This document shows positions 9,653-20,502 of a DNA stretch of 64,000 nt, piece by piece (positions within the stretch are counted from its first letter, which is position 1; each line of letters starts with the position of its first letter). Both the position numbers and the translations under genes were made by a program. The stretch covers positions 48,154,768 through 48,218,767 of the forward strand of contig CM043944.1 in the NCBI GenBank assembly GCA_014529385.2. The letters are read 5' to 3'. Under the pieces are notes generated by a model, which saw nothing but the letters and a program-made list of their open reading frames with translations, searched no databases and had not been told where the DNA came from. The stretch comes from Adiantum capillus-veneris (taxonomy: Eukaryota > Streptophyta > Polypodiopsida > Polypodiales > Pteridaceae).

Positions 9653-12378
9653 AAAATGGGATGTATGAGCCATATGTCCCATTTTAGCACATATTTTGGC
9701 CCTTAACCACCCAAACCATATCGGATGACTGTGTGACTTTCTAGGATTGGGTGAATGGTACTCACACCCACTCGTGAAAAGTCTCATGGTCATCCGATAT
9801 GGTTTGAGCGATCCTGACCCATAAAACTTTGTAGGGGTGGGGTAGGGGTTGGGAAGTGGTGCTCACCCCTACCCATGAAAAATATCACTCCCTCCCATGC
9901 AAAGTCTCGTGGACATCCAATTTGTTTTGGGTGGTCGCAAACCATACTATTTGCTCAAAGGGCCATACGATCCATTTTAGCACATAGTATGGGCCTTGAC
10001 CACCCATACTAGTTTGGATGGCTATGAAACTTTTTAGGGGTGGGTTTGAGCACCATTGTCCCACATGTGTAAAGTTTCATAGCCATCCGATATGGTATGG
10101 GCGATCAAGGTCGATACCATGCGCTAAAATGGGTTGTATGACCCAAATGGCCCATTTTAGCGCATAGTATGGACTGGGACCACCGAAACCATATCTTATG
10201 ACTGTGAGACTTTGCATTGGTGGGGATAAGTATCATTTTCCTATTCTTATAAATTTTCACAACCATCCAAACTGTTATGGGCGGTCAAGGACCATACTAT
10301 GCGCTAAAATGGGTTGTATATTTTAGCGCATAGTATGGGTTAGGGCTGCCCAAACCATATTGGATGGCTGTGAAAATTTGTACCAATAGGAGTGAGCACC
10401 ATTACTCCACCTATGAAAAGTTGCACATCCGTTGGATATGGTATGGGTGGTCAAGGCCCATACTATGCGATAAAATGGACTGGAGACATACGATCCATTT
10501 TAGCGTATAGTATGGGTCGGGACTACCCAAACCATATCAAATGGTGAAAATTTGCATGGATGGATTTGAGCACCAATCCCGACCCATTCAAAGTTGCACA
10601 ACCATCCAATATGGAATGGGCGATCAAGGCCCATAGTATGTGCTAAAATGGGCCGTATGAGCAATACGACCCATTTTAGCGTATAGTATGGTTCAGGACC
10701 GCGCCCATACCATATCGATGGCCAAGAGAATTTACATGGATAGAGGTGAGAATTACTACTCCATCCCTGAAAACTTTCACAACCATCCTAAGTGGTATGA
10801 GCACTCAAGGGCTGTACGATGCGCTAAAATGAGCCATATGAGCCATACAATCCATTTTAGCACACAGTATAGGTTGGGGCCGCCCAAACCTTATTGGATG
10901 ACCATGTGACTTTACATGGATGGGGGTGAGCACTATTTCCCCACTCGTGCAATGTTGCACAACCATACAAACTAGTATGTGCGATCAAGGCCCATAATAT
11001 GCCCTAATATAGGTCGTATGGCTCATACAGACCATTTAACGTATAGTATGGATCTTGATCGCCCATACCAATTTGTATGGTAAAGCCTACTTATCACGAG
11101 TGGAGGAATAGTACTTACACCATCCATGAAAAGTTACGTGTCCATCTGATATGGTTTAGGCAATCTTGACCCATACTATGCGCTAAAATGGGTTATATGA
11201 GCCATATGTCCCATTTTAGCACATAGTATGGCCATTGACCACCCAAACCATATTGGATGGCTATCAAACTTTCTATGAGTGGGTGAATGATGCTCACCAC
11301 CACTCATGTAAAGTCTCACAAGCATCTAATATGGTTTGGGTGGTCCGGACCCATATTATGCGCTAAAATCGATTGTATGAGCCATATGTCCCATTTTAGT
11401 ACATAGTATGGGCCTTGACTGCCCATACCATGTTGTATGGTTTTGTAAAATTTCAGGGGTGAAAATGGTGCTCACCCCCACCCGTGAAAATTCTTGTGGC
11501 CATCCGATATGGTTTGGGCGGTCTCGAACCATAATATATGTTAAAATGGGTCGTATGTCTCATACGGCCCATTTTATCACATATTATGGGCCTTGATCGT
11601 CCATACCATATCGGATGGCTTTGATAATTTGCATGATGGAAAAATAGTGCTTACCCCCACCTATGAAAATTCTTGTGTCCATCCAATATGGTTTGGGTGG
11701 TCTCGAACCATTCTATACGCTAAAATGGGCCATATGGCTCATACGGTCCATTTTAGCACATAGTATAGGCCTTGACCGCCCAAACCATATCGAATGGCTG
11801 CGTGACTTTGCACAAGTGAGAAAATAGTACCCAACCCTGCCCATAGAAAGTCTTGTGGCCATCCAATATGGTTTGGGATGTCTCGACCTATACTATGTGC
11901 TAAAATTTGTTGTATGAGCCATATGTCCCATTTTGTATGGGCCTTGATTGCCTATTCCATATCGGATGGTTAGGAAAATTTGCAAGGATGGGAAAATTAT
12001 CCTCACACCCACTTGTGAAAATTCTTATGGCCATCAATAAGGTTTGGGCAATCCCGACCCATACTATGCGCTAAAATAGCTTGTATGGCTCATATGTCCC
12101 ATTTTAGCGCATAGTATGGGCCTTGACCGCCCATATCAATTTGAATGGTTGTGTAACTTTGCACGGGTAGAAGAGGCACTATTATTCCTCCCTTTAAAAG
12201 TTGAACAACCATCCCAAGTAGTATTGGCAGTCAAGGCCCATACTATGTGCTAAAATGGGTCGTATGAGCCATACAACCCATTTTAGCACATAGTGTAGGT
12301 TGGGACCGCCCAACCATTATTAGATGACCATGAGACTTTGCAGGATGGGGGTTAGTATTATTCCCTCACTCGTGAAAC
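9653..12378. repeat. ~178-bp satellite array; each monomer is a long inverted repeat
   Basis: The block CCCATTTTAGCGCATAGTAT recurs with variation near 9683, 9970, 10151, 10320, 10495, 10672, 10852, 11033, 11211, 11391, 11569, 11748, 11927, 12098 and 12279. Most intervals are 170-182 bp, giving about 15 units. Each unit continues through GGCCTTGACCGCCCAAACCA and ATATCGGATGGCTGTG, then a G/C-rich loop of ~40 bp, then the reverse complement of the same arm. In the unit at 10151-10313 the outer 22 bp of both arms (10151-10172, 10292-10313) are perfectly complementary. Adjacent units are separated by a small dyad (CGTATGAGCCATACG). Any reading frames inside are by-products. Confidence 0.9.
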
Positions 12379-12835
12379 TCATGTCTGACCATGGAGTCTA
12401 GGCGCCTTGGACCATGGGGTTGCCATGGTTCTTGGGGGGTTTGCCGGCATGCACCATATTGTGTACAACTATAAGGGTAGTGGTGCTCGGTTGAGACGGG
12501 AACGGGACGGGGATCGCAGAGCAAAGGACGGGTGAGGTGAAGCAATGAGTTTCCCGCACCCCTCTTGTAAAGTTGGGATGCATTTCCCCCCCTCAGGCGA
12601 GTGCCAAGGCTACCTTTCACTGACCGGCTTGGCTACTTTCGGGCTGTTTTTGGGTCTCGCGTGGGCAAGTGTGCTTGGGGTGGCCTATGGAGCTCGGTAG
12701 GCAATGAGTGACAGTGGACCGTGTCTAGGATCGGGGTACCGACTACAGTGAGCTTCTGCCCGGGTCGCGGGGAACGCGGCGGGCGTTTTTCCGCTACGAG
12801 CTACGTACGGCTTGTATCGATACAAAAGGTCCATA
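12379..12835. other. GC-rich block of unknown identity
   Basis: Base composition changes abruptly from the AT-rich satellite to GC-rich sequence with CpG-containing stretches (for example GGGAACGCGGCGGGCG near 12770), then returns to very AT-rich sequence at ~12840. I do not recognise it: it is not 5S rDNA, and I could not match it to 18S/25S cores by eye. GCTACGAGCTACGTACGG near 12795 resembles the 'GCTACGAGCTATAT' box in the Gypsy LTRs at 29300 and 40270. A decayed LTR is therefore one possibility. Confidence 0.35.
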
Positions 12836-14165
12836 ACCCGTGTCTATAAGTAAACCAAAAGCTATTAAGAAAAATATTTTTTTTGTGATCCAAATATATT
12901 TCAAATAAATAAAATTTATAATTTATACTTTTGGAAATAATAAATTACATAAAAATATAACTTTTTTTACCACGTAAATAATTATGTTGAGGTATCTTGA
13001 TTTTTAATTTATTTACATTATTTTTATAAAATAATAAAAAATGACATGGCTATTGAGCATGCATGAATGATATGGTCATCCATGTGGCAAGCTGATGTGG
13101 ATGATTGATGACATGGAATGCAAAGGTGGAAAGATGAGGTGGTGGATGGGATACCCTCATCTGCAATGTCATATGATGACGTGTCAAAATGGTGACATGT
13201 AATGATTAGGTGGCATAAATGAGGTGATGAGTTGGTGAGGTGGCAATGTGGCATGCTTGGTGTCTCATGAGGTGGTGAGTGATGTGGCAAGCCATGCAAG
13301 CAATACTTACACATGGCATATGAGGTGGGGCATGGCACTTAAGGTGAAGTGGCATGCAAGGTGGCAATGGAGAATGGTGGATGAGTTGGCAATTAGAGTG
13401 ACTTGGCAAGCCAAGTGTTATGGTCAAAGTGTTGACTGTGGTGATGTGGAAGGTGAGATAGGGTGATGACATGGACATTTGCTGATGTGGCGACCTCCTT
13501 GTATGAGATGGACTAGCCAACTAGGATTGGGAGAGTAGGAACAAGCCATGGTTGGTTGACAAGTGTCAAAATTTCTAGGTTTGGTATTTTACCAAACCTA
13601 AGAAGGCACACCTCAAGTGAATGGTGCAAGTGAAAAAAAATAAAACACTAGAAAAGTGTCTTTTCCTTACTCAAATTGACTCAAATTTTTTTATATGAGT
13701 ACCTATATGAAAATAAAAAAGAGTGGCAATGTACATTATTTATCACATTTTTAAAAAAAACTATATCAAGTTCCTCTAAGCAATCTCTGTTATTTTCTAA
13801 GGTAGATCTTTGAAAAATAAACCGTTGAAGTTTAAATTTTTTTTGCATAGTCACATTCCTTGGGTCATAATCTATCAAATGACCATTGGATCTTGCAAAA
13901 TAAGTTCTACATCATTAGATATCTAGTGTTAAAAAATAGGCTTTTGTAAATAAAAATTCTAACAAAGAAAAATGAATATTAATTATGCAATAGATCCAAA
14001 AAAATATCAATAAATCAAGATAATTTGCTGGCCAAGTGAACATTTGATCCTGCAAAAGTGTAAGTAATGAAGAAAAACCCATAGACAGTTATAAGTATTT
14101 CTTCATCAAGGTGATACGTGGAATTTGATGTGGAAAGCCTAGTCAACCCTACGTGGTGGAAAGCT
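12836..14165. other. AT-rich non-coding region with a degenerate GATGTGGCA-type repeat
   Basis: The stretch 13040-13510 is made of irregular variants of GATGTGGCAAGC / GAGGTGGCATG / ATGACATGG, a decayed minisatellite. A small hairpin (AGGTTTGGTA-TTT-TACCAAACCT) lies at ~13578-13600. The rest is AT-rich with poly-A/T runs. No gene is supported. Confidence 0.55.
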
Positions 14166-14169
14166 TAGA

Positions 14170-16916
14170 ATGTGTCACCTTGTTTTGTGGTCTGTAGCAC
14201 CTATTGTACTCTTTCTAGGTTTACAAACGAGCCCTTTCTAGGTACACTTTACTTGTGTACTATGAACACGCAACCTTCAGCTTGTGCAGCAACTACAGAA
14301 GTTGACAGTGCAGTGTGGCACTACCGGCTTGGGCATATGAGTGCCAAAGGATGCAAATCCTTCAAACAAAGAACATTTTACCAGGTTTGAAAGAAGTGGA
14401 CTTAGAGTTCTATGAAGATTGTGTTTATGGTAAACAAAAGAGGGTAAAATTTCAAAGATCAAGAAATGAAAGAAAAAATAAAAAACTTGAGTTGGTTCAT
14501 TCTGATGTTTGGGGTCCTGCAAGTACACCATCACTTGGTGGCTCATTGTACTATGTAACTTTCATAGACGATGCGACTAGAAAAACATGGATTTATGTCA
14601 TGAAGAATAAGTCCGATGTATTTTTCATATTTCAAAGGTGGAAAGCCTTTGTGGAGAATGAAACAACTACCAAGGTTAAGTTCCTCAGATCCGACAATGG
14701 AGGCAAATATTGCAGCCAAGTTTTTGAAAGATTTTGTGCTAGCAATGGCATTCGGAGGCAAAGGACAACCCCAAGGACACCTCAACAAAATGGGATTTTG
14801 GAAAGGATGAACAGGAAAATCATGGAGCGAGCACGAAGCATGCGGCTACATGCAGGCCTACCACTTGAGCTTTGGGCAGAAGCTGTAAGTACGTCTGTGT
14901 ACTTAATCAACCGGTCACCCTCAATAGCATTGGATGGGGGACTTCCAGAAGAGGCATGGACAGGTAAACTGGTGAATTATGCATTTCTCAAAGAGTTTAG
15001 GTGTGAGGCTTGCCTTAGATCAAAGCTAGATGCAAAGTCCAAAAACTGTTTCGTCATTGGCTATGGAGAAGGTGACTTTGGGTATCGCCTATGTAATCCT
15101 GAAGATGGTAAATTCTTAAGGAGTAGGGATGTAATTTTTAACGAGTAAAATATGTACAAAGATTACTTGGAAAGAAAACAAACAAAAGAAACAGATAATG
15201 AGTACATGGATCTTGAGGACAGTGAAGACTCAAGGACTACAAACGGTGACAATGTGCACCAACGTCAACCAAATGAGAAGCCTCAACCTATTCCCCGAAG
15301 ATCTACAAGAGCAAGTAGACCTCCAAAAAGGTTTGTTCCTTCCTTCAACCATCTCTTGATCTCAGATTCTGGAGAGCCAGAATCGTACGAAGAAGCGATG
15401 CATCATGAATCCAAATAAGAATGGATGAAGAGCATGAAAGTGGAGATGGACTCCCTACATCACAATCAAACATGTGAGTTGGTTGAGCTGCCTAAAGATA
15501 AGCGGGCACTGTAGAACAAATGGGTGTATAAGGTGAAGGAAGAAGAAGGTGGGAAGAAAAGGTACAAGTTTAGGCTTGTGGTAAAAGGGTTTTCTCAAAA
15601 GAAAAGTATTGACTTCAATGAAATATTTTCTCCTGTTGTAAAAATGAACTCAATTAGGCTTGTCTTATGCCTTGTGGCTGCTCATGATCTAAATCTTGAG
15701 CAAATGGATGTAAATATGGCATTCCCTCACGGTGAATTAGAGGAGGAAATTTACATGCTTCAACCAAAGGGGTATGAAGTAAAAGGTAAGGAGAAAATGG
15801 TTTGCAGATTAAAGAAAATCTTGTATGGATTAAAGCAAGCATCAAGACAATGGTACTTGAAGTTCGATCGATGGATGTTAGATCATGGATTCAGAAGATG
15901 CAACTCAGATCATTGCGTCTACATGAAGAATTTGGGAGATGGGAAGTTCATCATCCTAATGTTGTATGTTAATGACATGCTGATTGCAAGTGCTAACATG
16001 CATGACATCAAAGACCTAAAAGAGGAGTTTTCTAAATCTTTTTCAATGAAAGATTTAGGTGTTGCAAAGAAGATACTTGGTATGAAAATATCAAGGGACA
16101 GGACAAAGAAGACAATAAAGCTATCTCAAGAGGATTATATCAAGAAGGTACTAGAAAGGTTTGCAATGCAAAATGCAAAACCAGTTTCTACACCTTTGGC
16201 TGGTCACTTTAAACTAACCAAGGATATGTGTCCAAAGACACAGGAGATAGCCTATATGTCTAAAGCTCCATATGGTGCAGCGGTAGGTTCTCTTATGTAT
16301 GATATGGTCTGGACAAGGCCAGACATTGCACATGCAATGGGAGTTGTAAGTAGGTTCATGGACAACCCAGGTAAAGAACACTGGCAAGCTGTGAAGTGGA
16401 TACTTAGGTATCTAGAAGAGACAACAATAAATGCTTTGTATTTTGGAGGAACTGATATTTTTCTAGAAGGGTATGCTGATGGCAAGTGACAAAGATACTC
16501 GAAGGAGCACTACTGGCTATGTCTTCACGGTTGGAGGCACAGCAATAAGTTGGGATTCAAAGCTGCAGAAAGTGGTCTCACTTTCTACCACGGAAGTAGA
16601 GTATGTAGCAATGACAGAGGCAAGCAAAGAAATTCTGTGGCTTCACAGATTCTTAGAAGAGCTTGGATTCAAACAAGACAATTGTGTCTTGTACAGTGAT
16701 AGCCAAAGCGCGATCCATCTTGCAAAGAACTCAGCCTTTCATTCAAGGACAAAGCACATTGAGGTAAGATATCACTTCATACATACTCTTTTGGAAGAGG
16801 GACAACTAAAGCTAGGAAAGGTGCATACAAGTGAAAATCCTGCAGACATGTTTACAAAGGTGGTCAACCAGAAGAAGTTGAGCTTTTGCTCATCTTCAAT
16901 CGGCATTCAAGGATAA
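14170..16916 (+). pseudogene. Ty1/Copia pol relic: pre-integrase, integrase, RT and RNase H
   Basis: Order of domains: WHYRLGHMSAKG (pre-integrase zinc finger His pair, ~14310); YEDCVYGKQ (~14410; first Cys of the CX2C pair is Tyr); integrase with HSDVWGP, LRSDNGGKY and NGILERMNRK (D, D and E present, ~14500-14815); RT from ~15510 with FRLVVKGFSQ, MDVNMAF, LYGLKQASRQW and the active-site box LYVNDML (~15970), where the second essential Asp of YVDD is Asn; RNase H with [16 protein letters not shown] and [12 protein letters not shown]. Frameshifts fall near 14385 and 16485, and stops near 15148, 15418 and 15510. Gag and protease are absent. The RT would be inactive even if the frame were open. 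A polypurine tract and 3' LTR follow directly. Confidence 0.9.
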
Positions 16917-17127
16917 GAAGCCAGGATGGAAAGCAGTCACAGGTTTGGTCTGGAGATCAGTCTCCAAGTGGGAGATAAGTTAAGTATGGAGCCTGATTTA
17001 CCCCTTGTAATTTTTTGTGGTAAAAATGCACATTTGTAAGGCCCCCATTATGAGGAGAAGCCATCGTGCGTGAAGGAAAGTCACTCGCCGGAAATAAAAA
17101 ACTTGCTAAAAACCAAAATTTTCACGG

Positions 17128-17154
17128 CCAATCTCGAGCAAAGCTCGAGATTGG
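17128..17154. promoter_or_regulatory. Perfect 12-bp-stem hairpin in the LTR
   Basis: CCAATCTCGAGC, loop AAA, GCTCGAGATTGG. The stem has no mismatch. It sits in the U3 part of the LTR, ~240 bp upstream of the TATA box. Confidence 0.8.
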
Positions 17155-17390
17155 CTTCGTCCGAATCTTATGGTCGGACGGCGGTCGAAAAACGACCGGT
17201 CGGTTTGCTGGTTGGCCGGTGGCCGGTGATCGGAAGTCAATGGCCGGTGTCCGATGGCCGAATTCAAAAGCGGACTTGTCTTCTCAAAGGCGGCCACACA
17301 TGGGCGGATTGGAGGATCCGATTTGGACTTGTCTACACAAGGGCAACTACACATGGCTGCCTCTCATGAGAGAGGGCAACCCTTTTGGCC

Positions 17391-17399
17391 TATAAAAGG
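17391..17399 (+). promoter_or_regulatory. TATA box of the Copia LTR
   Basis: TATAAAAGG, preceded by CCTTTTGGCC. This is the likely core promoter for LTR-driven transcription; the start would lie ~25-30 bp downstream, inside the LTR. Confidence 0.6.
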
Positions 17400-17598
17400 A
17401 GGCCATTCTACACACATTTTATAGTGTGTGGCGTTGATGCAACAAGGTGACTGTGAGGTGGTGAGAGTAAAGCAAGGTGGGAGCTCTATTAAGGGTATAA
17501 TCCCTTGGTAAATTACTTCTTGTTTTGAAGTACTAAAGTCATTGAGTGGCTGCTTTCCCGTGGACGTAGCCCACATTGGGTGAACCACATATATCGTG

Positions 17599-17649
<51 letters not shown>

Positions 17650-18200
17650 ATCTATAATCTCTTGTGTGTAAAATCTATCTTTGTCCATTAAGTAATCTAC
17701 TCAAATATCTAGTTAGCTACGTCTTATTTCTTGGCATGAGGAGGATATATAAATATTAATATATTTCTTGAAAAAAAAAGCCCAATCAAGAAGCTCATCA
17801 TAATTTTTTGAGTTTTCTTGAGGAAGTCATATTGGGCATGCATATTGACGAAAACATTACTGAGAGAAACCAAAGCTTCAAGTAGCATTCTCAAAATGCA
17901 ACACAGCAACCTGCTTTTGACCCTATCCAAAGGAAATTCCATCCTCCTTGGTGAGTGAAAGATGTGTTGAAATGTGGCAAACGTGCCACAAGGACTCAAA
18001 TGGGCTAGGATGGAGGTTTTGTTAAAGTTATGGCATCTCAAGTGAACGGCCCAATGTGATCCCAATATTTATTTTGGCTTTAGGTATTTGTTTTACTTAT
18101 TTGTCAAACTCTAGGTGGAGCAATTTGCTAAGGTTACTATATAAGTACACCTAGTCCCCCACAATATAATCATCAATTCATTGCCAATGTTGGTTGGTTC

Positions 18201-18271
<71 letters not shown>

Positions 18272-18444
18272 GTATTCTCTCCATTACTCTACTCTTTCGC
18301 ATCGTTGACTTTGACATGGTATCAAAGCTTTGTGCTCAATGATTGCAAGGCAAAAGAGGATTGGCATGAAGAAGAGAAGCTCGTGGAGAAGCCAAAGACA
18401 GTGGTGTTGTGCAACATTTCCCCCATCTTGATAGCTTTTTTGGA

Positions 18445-18840
18445 GCATTTTAAAACACTAGAATAAATGCCACTAATGATGAGACTTTGTTGCCATTGTT
18501 GCATGTCTTCCTCAATGTTTTGAAATGCCGATCCTCAAGGGCCCCTCATTGCAGCATTTTGAAATGCCACTGTAGAGGCGATTACCAACAGCGCTTCTCC
18601 AAGTGCATTGCCATCGTTGCATTTTCAGGCGTGGTCAATAGACAAAGTTGGCATCACCGACGACTCCATCCCCATGTGCATTTTGAAATGCGAGGTTTTC
18701 CCTCCCTCCTTCAGCTAGATAGCGTCCCAAGATTTTGCAACCTTTTCCACTCTCCTTGCTGGCATCAATGCTCCCCCCTCCCTTCCTACTCACGGGTGTC
18801 TCTCTTAGTTTTTTGCACCATTTTAAAATGTTGGAGGCAA
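18445..18840. repeat. Recurring short dyad GCATTTTGAAATGC in the element leader
   Basis: Variants lie near 18445 (GCATTTTAAAAC), 18513 (TGTTTTGAAATGCC), 18555 (GCATTTTGAAATGCC), 18679 (GCATTTTGAAATGCG) and 18820 (CCATTTTAAAATG). Each has 5-6 bp arms around TG/TA. They lie in the first 500 bp after the primer-binding site. Confidence 0.5.
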
Positions 18841-19159
18841 TCTAGCCTTGGGAGTTGGGGCCCAAGAGAGGGGCATTGGAGGAGTTTCCTCTTGTGTGGC
18901 TTGAAGAAGTGTGAACGATGCTTGCGAGGGCCACAAAAACCTTTGGAGAGTAGTGGAACGTCTTGGGAGTTTTGTATGGCCAATTCTTGGAGTACGAGAA
19001 GGAAGCAAACCATTGACATCTTGTACACACGTTATGGCCCCTTGCTTGAGTGCCAGTGGCAGTGATGAGACCAAGCCCAACTATTGGTTATGGAAAGCGG
19101 ATTAATCAGTTCCCAATTAACGGCCTATGCACTGGAGAAGTTCTCAAGAAAGTCGTCGA

Positions 19160-19640
19160 TTTTCTTGGCTTGATATTGTGAAGCCAAAAGAAAATGCCCA
19201 AATTCGCTAGAGGTCAAGAGCAAAGGCAACCTTAACAAGGATGGCACTAAATTAGCTTAACAAGGATGGTAGTGTCACTACTCAATTAGTTACCTCAGTA
19301 TCGACCAAGTCCAAAAATAGTTGTTATAAATGTGACATGATGCTTTGTTTGGCTCGGGAGAGTGAAGCAAAAAAAAGCTGGGACTCACAAAAAGACAAAG
19401 GCTTGAGATTGTGAATCCAAAAGCAAATGCACAAATTTGCTAGAAGAGAGCACAAAGACAAGCTTAACAAAGAGTACTAGTACTCAATTAGCTACCTTGG
19501 TATCCACAAGGTCCAAAAACCGTTGCTATAAATGTTACATGACGCTTTGTTTGGCTTGGGAGTTTGAAGCCAAAGAAGCAAGAACTCACAAAAAGACAAA
19601 GGCAAAGGAAATTTGGACAAATATAACGATGATAAAGAAT
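19160..19640. repeat. ~240-bp direct duplication inside the non-autonomous element
   Basis: The segment at ~19175-19400 (AAATTCGCTAGAGGTCAAGAG ... GTTATAAATGTGACATGATG ... TTGTTTGGCT; first motif split AAATTCGCTAGAGG) recurs at ~19415-19600 with about 10-15% divergence and small indels. It carries no convincing protein. Confidence 0.65.
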
Positions 19641-20385
19641 TGATGGAGGAGATCGGCATGCCACACATGCTGGTGACCATAGTGGCTACAACACCAGATT
19701 TCTAGTTAGGTGACGGTTGTCGTAGTTAACTTCAGCCAAAAAGAGGCTTGTGAGTGGTAACGGGGGGCAAAATGAAGCTCCCTATAAATAATTTGGACCC
19801 TTGTGTTGGAGTTCAAGTTATCCAAGTTTGAATCCATGGGTCGGAGTTTAATGCGCATGCATCTAGATGGGAACCAATCAGATGTATCTATAACACTATG
19901 GATGTGCATGTCAATCAATTGTTGTTGGTCTGATTATGGACAAGATGTGTTTCAAAGTTCATTGTCTGGAAAATATGGACGCAATGTGTTCACAGTTCAC
20001 GAATGGGGATTCTTGGACATAGTGTGGTCTATAGTTTAATTTCTATAAGGCAAATGGTGCTCAAGATGGCATTCTTCCAAGGTAAAAAGTTGGAGATTGC
20101 ATAATCAAGGTGTATCCTAGTAGCTGGCCGCTTCTAGGGTGTTCGTGGTAGTTTCTTCATTGACTTGCTCTTAATATTTATGTCCACTATGAGTTATTGA
20201 AAGGGTGTTCAAGTTATGGCATCTCAACTGAATTGCCCAATGTGATCCTTATATTTATTTTGGCTTTAGGTATTTATTTTACTTATTTGTCAAACTTTAG
20301 GTAGGGAGATTTGCTAAGGTGACTATATAAGTACACCTAGACCCCATTCTATAATCATCAATTCATTGCCAAGGTTGGTTGGTTC

Positions 20386-20463
<78 letters not shown>

Positions 20464-20502
20464 TTCTCCCTATTGCTCGCTTCTACATCATCAACTTTGA
20501 TA

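Larger units (their letters stand above)
16964..17720 (+). mobile_element. Polypurine tract and 3' LTR of the upstream Copia relic
   Basis: AAGTGGGAGAT (~16967-16976) is the usual Copia polypurine tract. LTR sequence should start right after it, but the expected TG is TA here. The LTR body holds a strong hairpin at 17128-17154, a TATA box at 17391-17399, the 'CCGTGGACGTAGCCCACATTGGGTGAACCACATA' type R-region box (split: CCGTGGACGTAGCCCACATT, GGGTGAACCACATA; ~17558-17592) common to plant Copia LTRs, and a (TC)n tract at 17602-17648. The 3' boundary is not sharply defined, and no 5' LTR partner is present in the window. Confidence 0.6.
18020..20502 (+). mobile_element. Small non-autonomous LTR retrotransposon with paired 297-bp LTRs
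   Basis: Two direct repeats starting TGTT(A/C)AAGTTATGGCATC lie at 18020-18316 and 20206-20502. Both contain the same GCCCAATGTGATCC and ACTATATAAGTACACCTAG boxes (TATA-like) and both include a long (TC)n tract. TGGTATCAAAGC at 18317-18328 abuts the left copy and is a tRNA-Met primer-binding site with one mismatch. TTGAAAGGG just before the right copy serves as a purine tract. The outer flanks (GGTTT left, (A)GTTTC right) share GTTT, an imperfect target duplication. The 1.9-kb interior has no gag or pol, so the element must be mobilised in trans (TRIM/small LARD class). Confidence 0.8.

Noticed and set aside
9074-9690. Open minus-strand frames rich in Tyr, Met, Ile and Gly
   Set aside because: They are translations of the ACCATATAGATG minisatellite and change frame freely; no domain is present.
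12366-12620. Overlapping minus-strand frames in the GC-rich block
   Set aside because: GC-rich DNA has few stop codons by chance; no recognisable motif and no splice context.
13024-13520. His/Cys/Pro-rich minus-strand frames resembling metal-binding proteins
   Set aside because: They derive from the GATGTGGCA-type degenerate repeat; the His and Cys spacing follows the repeat, not a known finger.
18487-19065. 192-codon plus-strand frame inside the small LTR element
   Set aside because: It coincides with the dyad-containing leader, is overlapped by several equally long frames on both strands and shows no gag motif.
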